Assembly: GCF_005406125.1 (NCBI RefSeq)
Contig: NZ_BIXZ01000001.1
Coordinates: 434,001 to 498,000 of the forward strand
Reading direction: 5' to 3'
Source of the DNA: Haloarcula mannanilytica
GTDB taxonomy: Archaea > Halobacteriota > Halobacteria > Halobacteriales > Haloarculaceae
Length of the DNA stretch: 64,000 nucleotides
Below are positions 36,190 through 45,672 of this stretch, piece by piece (the first letter of the stretch is position 1; every line of letters starts with the position of its first letter). Position numbers and translations under genes: made by a program. Under the pieces are notes generated by a model, which was not told where the DNA came from, made no database searches, and saw only the letters and a list, made by a program, of their open reading frames with translations.

Positions 36190-36206
36190 GACAGCCAATG
36201 GCTGTC
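36190..36206. repeat. Hairpin between convergent genes
   Basis: GACAGCC-AAT-GGCTGTC is a perfect seven-base stem with a three-base loop. It lies between convergent uspA and the YlbF-family gene. A partial copy of the arms with TCACTGA occurs about 15 bases downstream (GGCTGTCTCACTGAC). It may end transcripts from both sides. Confidence 0.4.
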
Positions 36207-36290
36207 GGTGCGGCTGTCTCACTGACTATCGACAGTATCGCCTTACGCAGTGCTGTTCGATTCGGCGTCCGCGAAAAACGTGACCGGTCG

Positions 36291-36689
36291 TCAGTCCTCG
36301 CAGCAACCGCCGGCTTTCTGGCCGAAGTCGACGGCCAGTTCCTCGGAGACGACTTCGTTGAGTTCCTGCAGGCGCAGTTCGAGTTCGTTCTGGGCCTCCA
36401 GATAGTCGCTCATCACCGGAATGTCGTGGAGTTCCTCCTGCTTTTGCTGGACCTTCCGGAGGTCCTCCTGGGAGGCGTTGCCGGTCTGACGAGCGAGCAT
36501 GAACTCCTCGCGGATCTGCTCGAACTCCTGAATAGCCTCCTGGGCCTCGTCGTGGTTTTCGACGGCGTCTTTCGTCTCCTTGAATCGCTGGTACACCGGT
36601 AGCTCGGCGATTGCCTCGCCGAACTCTGTAGCGAGCGCCTCGACGTGGTCACCGTCGATATCAGCGGCGGTATCGGTCTCGATGCTCAT
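36291..36689 (-). CDS. YlbF/YmcA-family protein
   Basis: The 132-residue protein starts MSIETDTAADID at 36689; a TATA-like CCTATACCG about 28 bases upstream favours this ATG over the one at 36692. It is nearly all helical, with AIAELPVYQRFKETKDAVEN and IQEFEQIREEFMLARQTG matching the Com_YlbF family. Bacillus YlbF and YmcA form a complex with YaaT that assists RNase Y. The tail GGCCED ends in a Cys pair like the iron-sulfur-linked cysteines of that family, an inference. No partners adjoin. Confidence 0.85.
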   Translation of the reverse strand: MSIETDTAADIDGDHVEALATEFGEAIAELPVYQRFKETKDAVENHDEAQEAIQEFEQIREEFMLARQTGNASQEDLRKVQQKQEELHDIPVMSDYLEAQNELELRLQELNEVVSEELAVDFGQKAGGCCED

Positions 36690-36817
36690 CACCGCGAAGT
36701 ATGGACTCGGGCGGTATAGGCCTGCCGAAACCGGGCGTTTTCTGGACAGGGCGGGCGCGGTGAGGCCGACAGACCACGGCCCCGGAGCTTCAAGTTCTCC
36801 CGCTGAGTTGACGGGCC

Positions 36818-37351
36818 ATGCAACTGCTTGAGGGGATTGCTTCCATCCTCGCCATCTTCCTCTACATCCTCTTACTGGCGGTGCTGTCGTTTGGCATCCT
36901 GTTCGGAATCGCGGCGGTCATGGGCGTCGCCGGGTCGGTGCTCTCGATTCCGCTCCTGTACGTTTTGCCGGACGTGCGCCGATTCCTCCTTCTCGCGTCT
37001 GGGGGCGCGCCAGACGACCAGACGCCGCCGTGGCGCGTCGCCGTCCGCCCCCGGTATCTCCTGCTGTCAATGCTGTTCGGCGTCAGCTACGGCGTCGTCT
37101 TCCTGGTCCTGTTCATTCCGTTCCGCGAACTGCGGCTGGTCCACGCAAGTGTCGGTCCCGTGCCGTTGCTGCTTGGCATCCCGCTGTCGTTTGTCACGCT
37201 GGCGGTTCCGCTGGCGTTCGGAATCCAGCGGACATCGAGTGCCTGGACCGAAACGACCGACAGCCGCTCAGTGCTGGTCCAGTGGATCGTCTTTCTCACC
37301 GTCGTTGTGACCCTCGGAACTGCCGTTCCGGTGGTTGTGACGCAACTCTGA
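36818..37351 (+). CDS. Four-span membrane protein
   Basis: The 177-residue protein has hydrophobic spans near residues 7-30, 33-50, 70-92 and 105-130, with another near 155-175. A charged loop (LPDVRRFLLLASGGAPDD) lies after the second. No catalytic motif or known family was recognised. It is alone between the YlbF-family gene and a transducer gene, in the same direction as the latter. Confidence 0.75.
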   Translation: MQLLEGIASILAIFLYILLLAVLSFGILFGIAAVMGVAGSVLSIPLLYVLPDVRRFLLLASGGAPDDQTPPWRVAVRPRYLLLSMLFGVSYGVVFLVLFIPFRELRLVHASVGPVPLLLGIPLSFVTLAVPLAFGIQRTSSAWTETTDSRSVLVQWIVFLTVVVTLGTAVPVVVTQL

Positions 37352-37429
37352 CTACGGCGTTCTGTGTCTGTTATCAGCTGTTGTAATCGGCCGCAAACGA
37401 TAAATCCGGATCCGGGTTCGTCTGTACCA

Positions 37430-38746
37430 ATGACAAATCCAGCGCCAGCGAGCGACCTGATACCGGACTCTGTAGAGGACAGCGGGACGTTCTGGCTCCA
37501 TGCATTCGAGTCACTTATCGCAGATTTACCCGAGGCAGCGTTCATCGTTGACGCGGACGGGGATATTACGCACTGGAACGACACGGTCGAAGACATGCTT
37601 GGACTTCCGGCGAGTGAGGCCGTCGGGATGAACGCCTACGACGTGTTCGGTACGGAAGGGGAGGACGAGACGCTCGCCCAGGAGGTCATCAGGACGAAAA
37701 CGCCGGTCCGCGAGAACGAGTTCCGCTCCGCCGAGCGGCCCGACGGGACGATGGCACACGCGCGAGCGGTGGCGATCCCGCTCATGGGTCCCGGCGGCGA
37801 CGCCGTCGGTGCGGTCGAGCTCCTGATCGATTTCAGTAACATCGTCGAACAGCGGGCGGAGCTCCAGAACCTCCAGTCGGATATGGCGACAGATGTGGAG
37901 TCAGCTGTCAGCGAACTCGGCGACTCGGCGGCGGCCGTCACCGAGCAGTCCGACGAGATCAAAGACATGACCGACGAGCAGACCAACGATCTCGGTGAGG
38001 TACAGTCCGAAGTCTCCGGGTTCAGCGCTACTGTCGAGGAGATCGCCTCCAGCGCCGAGGAAGTGAGTAGCCAGAGCGGCGAGGCCAGGGAACTCGCCGA
38101 GGAGTCCGTCGAGACGGCCGAAGAAACTATCGAGCGCGTCGAAGATGCGACCGAGTCCGCCGAGCAGGTCGCGGCCGATTCGACGGAACTTCGGGGCCAC
38201 ATCGAGGAGATCGACGAGTTCGTCGAGGTCATCAACGACATCGCGGACCAGACGAACATGCTGGCGCTGAACGCCAACATCGAGGCCGCGCGGAGCAACA
38301 GCGACAGCGACGGGTTCGCGGTCGTCGCCGACGAGATCAAGGAACTGGCCGACGAGTCCAAACAGCACGCCGACGAGGTCGAGCGCATCGTCGGCGAGGT
38401 CCGCGAGATGGCCGACGACACCGCCGAAAACGTCGAGGAGACGACGGACGCGATACAGCAGGCCCTCGCCGACCTGGAGACGGTGCTGGACAATCAGGAG
38501 GCCATCCTCGACGCCGCGTCCGAGACCGAACAGGGAATCAGCGAGGTCGCGGAAGCGACCGACGATCAGGCCGCAAGCGCCGAGGAGATCGCCAGCATGA
38601 TCGACGAGATCGCCGACCGCGCCGCCGAGGTTTCCACGTCCATCGACGAACTGGCTGACGCCAACGAGACACAGCACCAGATGGCCCGGGACCTAGAGGA
38701 GAACGTCGAGCGGGTCGAGCGGAGACTGTCCGAGATTATGGACTGA
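37430..38746 (+). CDS. Soluble PAS-domain chemotaxis transducer
   Basis: The 438-residue protein starts MTNPAPASDLIP at 37430, 27 bases after a TATA-like CGATAAATCC. A PAS domain spans about residues 25-140 (AAFIVDADGDITHWND). The rest is a methyl-accepting signalling domain with tip DQTNMLALNANIEAARS. After the tip the usual AGE-GGFAVVA region reads NSDSDGFAVVADEIKELAD, slightly altered. There is no membrane span, so it senses inside the cell; PAS ligands such as flavin or haem cannot be told from sequence. Confidence 0.9.
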   Translation: MTNPAPASDLIPDSVEDSGTFWLHAFESLIADLPEAAFIVDADGDITHWNDTVEDMLGLPASEAVGMNAYDVFGTEGEDETLAQEVIRTKTPVRENEFRSAERPDGTMAHARAVAIPLMGPGGDAVGAVELLIDFSNIVEQRAELQNLQSDMATDVESAVSELGDSAAAVTEQSDEIKDMTDEQTNDLGEVQSEVSGFSATVEEIASSAEEVSSQSGEARELAEESVETAEETIERVEDATESAEQVAADSTELRGHIEEIDEFVEVINDIADQTNMLALNANIEAARSNSDSDGFAVVADEIKELADESKQHADEVERIVGEVREMADDTAENVEETTDAIQQALADLETVLDNQEAILDAASETEQGISEVAEATDDQAASAEEIASMIDEIADRAAEVSTSIDELADANETQHQMARDLEENVERVERRLSEIMD

Positions 38747-38800
38747 CTACCGCTCAGCGAAACACGGGGGTTATGCCGCTCGAACGGATACACAGTTGCA

Positions 38801-39847
38801 ATGAGTCAAGAGCGGACCGAGGGCGACCTCCGGAACACCGGACTGTCGCTCAAACACGACCGTGAGTGGGACTACGAACTCGACCGAATTATCGAGGCTG
38901 TCGAAGAACGCGATGCAGAGAAGGTGGGGCTGCAGTTCCCCGAGGGACTGAAACGCCGCGGCCCGGCCGTGGCCGACGACCTCCGGGAGAACCTCCCTGA
39001 CGACGTGACTGTGTTGCTCTCGGGACAGCCCTGTTACGGCGCGTGTGATCTCGACACCTACATGATGCGCCGGACGGACGTGTTCGTCCACTTCGGCCAT
39101 TCGCCGATGAAGGAGTCTGACAAGATCATCTACGTGCCGCTGTTCTCGAACGTCGATGTCTTCCCCATCATGGAGCAGGCCCGCGAGGAACAGCTCGCAG
39201 ACCCCGAGGAAGACCCCGACGTGGGGCTGGTGACGACGGCCCAGCACATGAACAAGTTCGAGGAGATGCGGGAGTGGCTGGAAGAGCGGGGCTACACCGT
39301 CCACACGCGCCGGGGCGACGAACGACTCACCCACGAGGGACAGGTCCTGGGCTGTAACTACGCCAGCGCCGACGTGGACGCCGACCAGATGCTCTATGTC
39401 GGCGGCGGGAAGTTCCACCCGCTCGGGCTTGCGATGGAACACCCCGAGAAACACGTCGTCATCGCGGACCCGGTCAACAACGTCGTCACCGTCGCGGACA
39501 CGGAGAAGTTCATGAAACAGCGCTACGGCGCGGTCCACCGGGCGATGGACGCCGAGTCCTGGGGCGTCATCTTCTGTACGAAAATCGGCCAGGGCCGCTG
39601 GGACAAGGCCGAGGAAATCGTCGAGAACAACGAGAACGCCTACCTCATCACGATGGACGAGGTGACGCCGGACCGACTGACGAACTTCGGGATGGACGCC
39701 TACGTCAACACGGGCTGTCCCCGCATCACCACCGACGACGGCCCGCAGTTCAAAAAGCCGATGCTCACCCCCGGTGAGTACGAAATCGCCATCGGCGAGA
39801 AGCCTCTCGACTCCCTGGAGTTCGACACGTTCCACGGCACCTGGTAG
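38801..39847 (+). CDS. dph2: Diphthamide biosynthesis protein Dph2
   Basis: The 348-residue protein has the three cysteines that bind the radical-SAM [4Fe-4S] cluster in archaeal Dph2: QPCYGACD, LGCNYASAD and NTGCPRIT. VGLQFPEGLKRRGP is also family-specific. It transfers the 3-amino-3-carboxypropyl group of S-adenosylmethionine to a His of elongation factor 2, the first diphthamide step. GGTTATGCC about 27 bases before the ATG gives a leaderless promoter. Confidence 0.95.
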   Translation: MSQERTEGDLRNTGLSLKHDREWDYELDRIIEAVEERDAEKVGLQFPEGLKRRGPAVADDLRENLPDDVTVLLSGQPCYGACDLDTYMMRRTDVFVHFGHSPMKESDKIIYVPLFSNVDVFPIMEQAREEQLADPEEDPDVGLVTTAQHMNKFEEMREWLEERGYTVHTRRGDERLTHEGQVLGCNYASADVDADQMLYVGGGKFHPLGLAMEHPEKHVVIADPVNNVVTVADTEKFMKQRYGAVHRAMDAESWGVIFCTKIGQGRWDKAEEIVENNENAYLITMDEVTPDRLTNFGMDAYVNTGCPRITTDDGPQFKKPMLTPGEYEIAIGEKPLDSLEFDTFHGTW

Positions 39848-39848
39848 C

Positions 39849-39890
39849 GTTCTCACAGCTGAGAACCGCGGGAATACAGTCTTGTATTCC
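39849..39890 (+). promoter_or_regulatory. Two tandem inverted repeats between dph2 and a kinase gene
   Basis: GTTCTCA-CAGC-TGAGAAC (39849-39866) follows the dph2 stop directly. GGAATACA-GTCT-TGTATTCC (39871-39890) covers the expected TATA position, about 28 bases before the kinase ATG at 39908. The first may end dph2 transcripts; the second may be an operator. A third small stem, ACGCG-AAAC-CGCGT, ends at the kinase start codon. Confidence 0.5.
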
Positions 39891-39907
39891 GGTACGCGAA
39901 ACCGCGT

Positions 39908-41839
39908 ATGGCTTCTACCAAGGATGCGGCCATCTATCGGGACGTTTTCGAGGCGAATCCGGACCCGATTATGGTCCACGACGCCGACACCGGGACAGTC
40001 GTCCGGGCCAACCAGGCAGCGGGTGACCTGCTGGGATGCAGCCCCGATGACATCGCCGGCATGCACGTCGGCGAGTTTAGTCCGTCGGAGTACACTACCG
40101 CGGACGCGAACGACCTGATAACGGAGGCAGCTACGTCGGGCTCGGTCCGTGTCGAGTGGACGATCCAGGGGCCAGATGGCCAGGACCGACTGGTCGAGGT
40201 TACGCTCGAACGAGCGCTTATCGACGACACGACCCGCGTCGTGGCGTTCATCCACGACGTGACAGCTGTCCGGAGACAGAAACGCAAGCACACCGAACAG
40301 ACCCAACAGCTACAGACGCTGATGGGGAATCTCCCCGTCGTCGTGTTCACGCTCGACCCGGACGGCGTGTTCACGTACTCGGCCGGGAAGGGCCTCGACG
40401 GGCTCGGGCTGGAACCCGGCGAGCTCGAAGGGGTGTCGGTGTTCGAGGCCTACAGCGAGTATCCGGACATCATCAGCGCTGTGGAACTGGCCCTCGACGG
40501 CGAGGAGGTCCGCGTGACACAGGAGATCGACGACCTCGTCTTCGAGACGTGGTATCGACCGGTGTTCGACGACGACGGACAGCTCAAACAGGTTGTCAGT
40601 GCCGCCCGAGATATTACCGACCTCAAGCGCCACGAGAAGCGCGTCGAGGCGCTCAGCGACGCGACGAACGAACTGCTGTACAGCCGGACCGAAGCGGCGG
40701 CCGCGGAGACAGTGACGCGAATTGCACAGCAGATCATCGACCGCCCTCTCGCCGCGATGTGGTCCTACGACGGCGATGACGACACGCTCTATCCGATCGG
40801 TGCAACGGCGGAGGCGGCCGACCTGGCCGGGGTGGACACGCCGGCGGAACTCTCGCCGATGGGTCCCGAGAGCGAGGAGCACCGCATCTTCCACGACGGT
40901 GAGTCGACTGTCATCGAGGACTACCAGGCGCTATCGGACCCGGCAGCGCCGGCAATGCCGATGCGGACGCTCCTGTGTCTCCCGCTGGACGACCAGGGAC
41001 TGCTGTGTATCGGGTCAGAGACCGTGTCGTCGTTCGACGGCGACGAGCGGTTCCTGCTTGAGATCCTCGCCAGTACAGCGGCCGCCGCGCTGGAACGGAT
41101 CGAACGCGAAACCAGGCTCAAGGCAAAGCAGGCGGAACTGGAGCGGTCGAACGAGGCCCTTCAGCAGTTCGCCTACATCGCTTCCCACGACCTGCAGGAA
41201 CCGCTCCGGATGGTCTCAAGCTACGTCGACCTGCTCGACAGCGAGTACGGCGACGACTTAGACGAGGAGGCCGCCGAGTACATGGCCTTCGCCGTCGACG
41301 GCGCGAACCGGATGCAGGAGATGGTCGACGCCCTGCTGCGGTACTCCCGCGTCGAGACGAACGCGGGCGAGTTCGAGGAGACGGATCCCGAAACGGTTCT
41401 CGACCGGACGCTTGACGCCTTACAGATGCGAATCGAGGAGGTCGACGCAACCGTCACGACGGAGTCACTGCCGCCCGTCGACGCCGACCCGAACCAGATC
41501 GGCCAGGTGTTCCAGAACCTGCTCGAAAACGCTATCGAGTACGCGACAGAGGCCGGCGTCGACCCCCACGTCGAGGTCAGTGCAGTCGAAGACGACGGGG
41601 AGGTGACGTTCACGGTCTCGGACAACGGGCCGGGGATTCGGGCGGCGGATCGCGAGGAGGTGTTCGACATCTTCCACCGCGCCGGCGCGCACGACACAGA
41701 GGGGACCGGTATCGGGCTGGCCGTCTGTCAGCGAATCGTCCTGCGTCACGACGGACGCATCTGGGTCGAACCGTCCGACGACGGCGCGACGTTCAAGTTT
41801 ACCCTGCCCGCGGTAACGGAGGTGACGAGCGATGACTGA
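39908..41839 (+). CDS. PAS-PAS-GAF sensor histidine kinase
   Basis: The 643-residue protein has a PAS domain at about 8-120 ([20 protein letters not shown]), a second at about 130-245 and a GAF-like domain at about 255-400. Then comes a HisKA helix with the phospho-His in [16 protein letters not shown], and an ATPase domain ([23 protein letters not shown]). There is no membrane span. It resembles bacteriophytochrome-like cytoplasmic kinases in layout, but no chromophore Cys was identified. Its last eight bases overlap the receiver gene after it. Confidence 0.92.
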   Translation: MASTKDAAIYRDVFEANPDPIMVHDADTGTVVRANQAAGDLLGCSPDDIAGMHVGEFSPSEYTTADANDLITEAATSGSVRVEWTIQGPDGQDRLVEVTLERALIDDTTRVVAFIHDVTAVRRQKRKHTEQTQQLQTLMGNLPVVVFTLDPDGVFTYSAGKGLDGLGLEPGELEGVSVFEAYSEYPDIISAVELALDGEEVRVTQEIDDLVFETWYRPVFDDDGQLKQVVSAARDITDLKRHEKRVEALSDATNELLYSRTEAAAAETVTRIAQQIIDRPLAAMWSYDGDDDTLYPIGATAEAADLAGVDTPAELSPMGPESEEHRIFHDGESTVIEDYQALSDPAAPAMPMRTLLCLPLDDQGLLCIGSETVSSFDGDERFLLEILASTAAAALERIERETRLKAKQAELERSNEALQQFAYIASHDLQEPLRMVSSYVDLLDSEYGDDLDEEAAEYMAFAVDGANRMQEMVDALLRYSRVETNAGEFEETDPETVLDRTLDALQMRIEEVDATVTTESLPPVDADPNQIGQVFQNLLENAIEYATEAGVDPHVEVSAVEDDGEVTFTVSDNGPGIRAADREEVFDIFHRAGAHDTEGTGIGLAVCQRIVLRHDGRIWVEPSDDGATFKFTLPAVTEVTSDD

Positions 41840-42278
41840 CTCCAGCGAGGGGCGGCCGGTGGAAATCCTGCTGGCAGAGGACAACCCCGGCGACGTGAAA
41901 CTGACCGAGAAGGCCTTAGAGCGGGGAAAAGTCCTGAACAATCTCCACGTCGTCAACGACGGCGTCGAGGCGCTGGACTACCTCCGCCAGACCGGTGAGT
42001 ACGCCGACGCACCGCGGCCCGACCTGTTGTTGCTCGACCTCAACATGCCCCGAAAGGGGGGCCAGGAGGTCCTCGAAGAGATGAAAGGCGACGAATCGCT
42101 CCGGCGAATCCCGGTCGTCGTGCTGACCAGTTCCGAGGCCGAGGAGGACATCATCGAATCGTACGACCTGCACGCGAACGCGTACCTGACCAAACCCGTT
42201 GATTTCGACGGCTTTGTCGACATCGTCAGCAGCGTCGAGGATTTCTTCCTCACGGTCGTCAAGCGGCCGCCGAAGTAA
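41832..42278 (+). CDS. Single-domain response regulator
   Basis: The 148-residue receiver has [14 protein letters not shown] (acidic pocket), [13 protein letters not shown] (phospho-Asp near residue 67), [12 protein letters not shown] and YLTKPVD (conserved Lys). It resembles the Rcp1 type that pairs with phytochrome-like kinases. No output domain follows. It overlaps the kinase gene before it and sits three bases ahead of the receiver-kinase fusion, so the three form one unit. Confidence 0.93.
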   Translation: MTDSSEGRPVEILLAEDNPGDVKLTEKALERGKVLNNLHVVNDGVEALDYLRQTGEYADAPRPDLLLLDLNMPRKGGQEVLEEMKGDESLRRIPVVVLTSSEAEEDIIESYDLHANAYLTKPVDFDGFVDIVSSVEDFFLTVVKRPPK

Positions 42279-42280
42279 CG

Positions 42281-43354
42281 ATGACCGAGACAGTACATCT
42301 CGACGTGCTCCTCGTCGAGGACAACCCCGGCGACGCCCGCCTCGTCGAGCATCATCTGAACTCGCCGGCCGTGGCCCATTTCGTCGACGACGTGACGATC
42401 TCCCACGTCGACTCGCTGGCGCCGGTCGCCGAGCATTCGGGTGCTGCCTACGACGTGGTACTGCTTGACCTCGGCCTGCCGGAGTCGACGGGGCTTCCGA
42501 CCCTCGACCGGGCGACCGAGATAGTCGAGGCAGTGCCGATAATCGTTCTCACGGGGATGCAGGACCGGGAGATGGCTATCGAGGCTATCAACCGTGGCGC
42601 ACAGGACTACCTGCCGAAAGAGGACTTGGACGGCGACCGGCTCGTGCGGGCGCTTCGGTACGCGGTCGTCAGGAGCCGCCAGCAGCGTGCCATACAGCGC
42701 CAGACCGACCAGATGGATTTCTTCAACAGCATTCTCCAACACGACATTCTCAACGGGATGAACGTCATCCGGGCGCGGGCGGAACTCCTCGAAAACACGC
42801 TCGACAGCGAGGAGCGCGAGTACGCCTCGACTGTCGTCCAGTGGAGCGACGACCTCATCGAGCTCACGGAAAAGGTCCGGGCGGTACTGGAGACGGTCAC
42901 CGAGGAGGGCGGGCGGGACCACGAAAACCGTGAGCTACAGACCGTCCTCGCCGCCGCGGCGGAGCGCGCCCGGTCGGTCAGCGACGACTGTACCGTCACC
43001 GTCGAACCACAGTCGGTCACCGTCGTCGCCGACGAACTGCTCGACGACGTGTTCGGGAACCTCTTTCTCAACGCGGTCGAACACGGCGGCCAGGACGTAA
43101 CAATCGACGTGACGACGACGGTCTCGGAGGGCGTCGTGACGGTCTGTATCGCCGACGACGGGGACGGCGTTCCTGACAGCGAGGCCCGGCGCATCTTCGA
43201 GCGTGGCGAGAAGGGCTCCGAGTCCGGCGGCACGGGCTTTGGCCTCTACTTCGTTGATACAATGGTCCGGAGCTACGGCGGCGACATCTGGGTCGAGAAC
43301 AGCGAACACGGCGGGGCCGCGTTTTATGTTGAACTTCCCAGGGCGACGCTGTAG
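42281..43354 (+). CDS. Receiver-histidine kinase hybrid
   Basis: The 357-residue protein has a receiver domain (DVLLVEDNPGDARLV; phospho-Asp in VVLLDLGLPES) at residues 1-125, then a short H-box region with ILQHDILNGMNVI and an ATPase domain (NLFLNAVEHGG, GTGFGLYFVDTMV). The HDILNGM form of the H-box is shared with the kinase two genes on. It has no membrane span. The receiver at the N-terminus suggests it takes phosphate from the kinase upstream and passes signal on, an inference. Confidence 0.92.
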   Translation: MTETVHLDVLLVEDNPGDARLVEHHLNSPAVAHFVDDVTISHVDSLAPVAEHSGAAYDVVLLDLGLPESTGLPTLDRATEIVEAVPIIVLTGMQDREMAIEAINRGAQDYLPKEDLDGDRLVRALRYAVVRSRQQRAIQRQTDQMDFFNSILQHDILNGMNVIRARAELLENTLDSEEREYASTVVQWSDDLIELTEKVRAVLETVTEEGGRDHENRELQTVLAAAAERARSVSDDCTVTVEPQSVTVVADELLDDVFGNLFLNAVEHGGQDVTIDVTTTVSEGVVTVCIADDGDGVPDSEARRIFERGEKGSESGGTGFGLYFVDTMVRSYGGDIWVENSEHGGAAFYVELPRATL

Positions 43355-43447
43355 GCGTGGCCTGCTGTCTCACGAGCGACCAACTGCATTTCAGCTCCTG
43401 AGAACCGGAGCCGAATGTTCAATTCGGGGGAGGTCGAGATACGTGCT

Positions 43448-44995
43448 ATGGGTGATCCGCTGGATGGTGACGAGAACAGCGATTCGACAGCGCAGGATCG
43501 CCATCTCACGGCCATGCAGGACCTCACAGCGGCCATGGCCGCCGGCGGGACATCGTTCGCGGAGCGAATCGAACCCGTTCTGGCGGTCGGACGGGAGCAC
43601 CTCGACTTCTCGGAGGGGTACGTCGCAGTCGTCTCCGACGAGGAGCACGAAGTAGTCGCCAGTACAGACGGCATTCCGGTCGGGATGACCTCGCCGCTCG
43701 CGGAGACGTTCTGCCGACACACGCTTGCGGAGGACGGTATCAACGTCCTGAGTGACCTGGACGAAACACTGACCGATGACCCCGCACAGGACCGGTTCGA
43801 CCTGCGGTCGTACGTCGGCACAGCGTTGCAGCCACAGGAGGGCGTGTACGGAACGCTGTGTTTCGTCAACGATTCCGCCCCGCTTGACGGGTGGTCAGAC
43901 TGGCAGCAGACGCTGTTCGAACATCTCACGCAGTGGGTCGAGGCAGAGATCGAGCGCGAGCGGGCGCTAGATACACGCGAGCGAAGCCAGCGACTGCTCG
44001 AAGCGACGTTCAATTCACCGGAGACGTTCATCGGTATCCTCGACACCGACGGGACCCTCACCAGAGCAAACGAAACGGCACTTGCGTTCATCGACGCTGA
44101 CGACACCGTCTTCGGGGAGCCGTTATGGGAAACGCCCTGGTGGGACCACGATGAGGCGGTAGCGCGCCGTTGTCAGGATGCCATCGAGCGAGTGAGAGCG
44201 GGTGAGACGGTCCGGTTCGAGGCCGAACATATCGGGGCAGACGGACAGCGTATCTCAACCGCTGTCGTGGCCAGACCGGTCGTAGCCGACGGCACTGTTC
44301 GGAAGATAATCATCGAGGGGACAGATATCACGGACCTCAAGCGCCACGAAGAGCAGATGGAGTTTTTCAACAGCATCCTCAGACACGACATTCTCAACGG
44401 GATGACCGTCATCGAGGCGCGTGCGGAAACGCTCGCGGACGACCTCGACGGGACACAGGCAACCTACGCCGAGACGATTCTGGACTGGAGTCGGGATATC
44501 GTCGACCTCACACAGAAGGTCCGGAGCGTCCTGAGCACGATGTCGGAGGACGGGCTGACCGAAGCAGAGGCGATGCCACTGGAACCAGTCATCGAAGGCG
44601 CGGTGAACAAGGCAGCCTCGATGGACGAGGACTGTACAGTTGAAACAGACATCGACGACGGCCTCACGGTTGTGGCCGACGACCTCCTCGACGATGTTGT
44701 CGGAAACATCCTGACGAACGCCGTTGAACACGGCGGTCCCGGCAGCACAATCGAGGTGACGGCGGAACGTGTCGGCTCGATGGTCCGCCTGCATATTGCG
44801 GATGACGGGCCTGGGATATCGCCCGACGAGCGCGACACAATCTTCGAGAAGGGGGAGCGGGGAACCCAGTCGACGGGGACCGGGTTCGGTCTCTACTTCG
44901 TGTCGGTGATGGTCGAGAGCTACGGGGGCGATATCTGGGTCGAGGACAGCGACCTCGGCGGGAGCGAGTTCGTTGTCGAATTTCCGGCGAAATAA
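43448..44995 (+). CDS. GAF-PAS histidine kinase
   Basis: The 515-residue protein starts at MGDPLDGDENSD; a start at 43415 would add 11 residues but lies inside a CCGAAT-GTTCA-ATTCGG inverted repeat. A GAF domain at about 20-170 (EGYVAVVSDEEHEVVAS), a PAS domain at about 185-300 and an H-box ILRHDILNGMTVIEARAETL follow, then an ATPase domain (NILTNAVEHGG, GTGFGLYFVSVMV). It is related to the preceding hybrid kinase by the same H-box type. A T-rich run follows its stop. Confidence 0.9.
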   Translation: MGDPLDGDENSDSTAQDRHLTAMQDLTAAMAAGGTSFAERIEPVLAVGREHLDFSEGYVAVVSDEEHEVVASTDGIPVGMTSPLAETFCRHTLAEDGINVLSDLDETLTDDPAQDRFDLRSYVGTALQPQEGVYGTLCFVNDSAPLDGWSDWQQTLFEHLTQWVEAEIERERALDTRERSQRLLEATFNSPETFIGILDTDGTLTRANETALAFIDADDTVFGEPLWETPWWDHDEAVARRCQDAIERVRAGETVRFEAEHIGADGQRISTAVVARPVVADGTVRKIIIEGTDITDLKRHEEQMEFFNSILRHDILNGMTVIEARAETLADDLDGTQATYAETILDWSRDIVDLTQKVRSVLSTMSEDGLTEAEAMPLEPVIEGAVNKAASMDEDCTVETDIDDGLTVVADDLLDDVVGNILTNAVEHGGPGSTIEVTAERVGSMVRLHIADDGPGISPDERDTIFEKGERGTQSTGTGFGLYFVSVMVESYGGDIWVEDSDLGGSEFVVEFPAK

Positions 44996-45010
44996 CTACT
45001 GCGCATTTCC

Positions 45011-45020
45011 AAACGTTTTT
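45011..45020 (+). terminator. T-tract after the signalling cluster
   Basis: AAACGTTTTT lies about 15 bases after the GAF-PAS kinase stop and is a likely archaeal transcription end. The next gene starts about 25 bases on. Confidence 0.35.
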
Positions 45021-45045
45021 GAATGAATCGGGCGTATCGCCGGTG

Positions 45046-45672
45046 ATGCCGACAAAGAGCGCGCTCGCCCAGCAACTCGCCGTTGTCGCCGGGTTCGACA
45101 ACCCGCGGGCCAGTCTCGAACAGTACCGGACGCCGCCGGACCTGGCGGCGCATCTGGTCCACACCGCGGACCTGCAGGGCGACATCCAGAGCCGCACTGT
45201 CGTCGATCTCGGCTGTGGAACCGGAATGTTGGCGCTGGGCGCGGCGCTGCGGTCGCCGGCCCGGGTCGTCGGGCTGGACATCGACCCCGCACCGCTGTCG
45301 ACAGCGCGGGGGAACGAACACAAGGTCGGGTCGACAACATCGGTGTCGTGGATCCGTGCCGACGCCACGGCTGCCCCGCTGTGTCCCCCTGTCGAGGAAA
45401 CCACTGTCGTCATGAACCCGCCCTTCGGCGCACAGTCGGACAACGAACACGCCGACCGGCGGTTTCTCGAAACGGCGGCGGCTATCGCGGGCGTCTCCTA
45501 CTCGATTCACAACGAGGGGAGCCAGACCTTTGTCGAGTCCTTCGCCGCCGACAACGGTGGCGAGGTGACCCACGCCTTCGAGACGGAGTTCGACCTGCCG
45601 CGACAGTTCGACTTCCACGAGTCGGACCGACAGGCGATCACCGCCGAAGTGTACCGCATCGACTGGGCCTAG
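45046..45672 (+). CDS. METTL5-like RNA N6-adenine methyltransferase
   Basis: The 208-residue protein starts MPTKSALAQQLAVVAGFDNP. It has the SAM-binding VVDLGCGTGMLALGAAL, GLDIDPAPL and the catalytic MNPPFGAQ. The LEQYRTPPDLAAHLV segment is typical of the METTL5 family, which methylates an adenosine in small-subunit rRNA in eukaryotes and archaea. The RNA target here is inferred. Its TAG stop overlaps the stop of the convergent rhomboid gene within CTAG. Confidence 0.85.
   Translation: MPTKSALAQQLAVVAGFDNPRASLEQYRTPPDLAAHLVHTADLQGDIQSRTVVDLGCGTGMLALGAALRSPARVVGLDIDPAPLSTARGNEHKVGSTTSVSWIRADATAAPLCPPVEETTVVMNPPFGAQSDNEHADRRFLETAAAIAGVSYSIHNEGSQTFVESFAADNGGEVTHAFETEFDLPRQFDFHESDRQAITAEVYRIDWA

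Noticed and set aside
38771-40306. Minus-strand frame of 511 residues opposite dph2.
   Set aside because: Antisense shadow of dph2 and the kinase start, both strongly supported.
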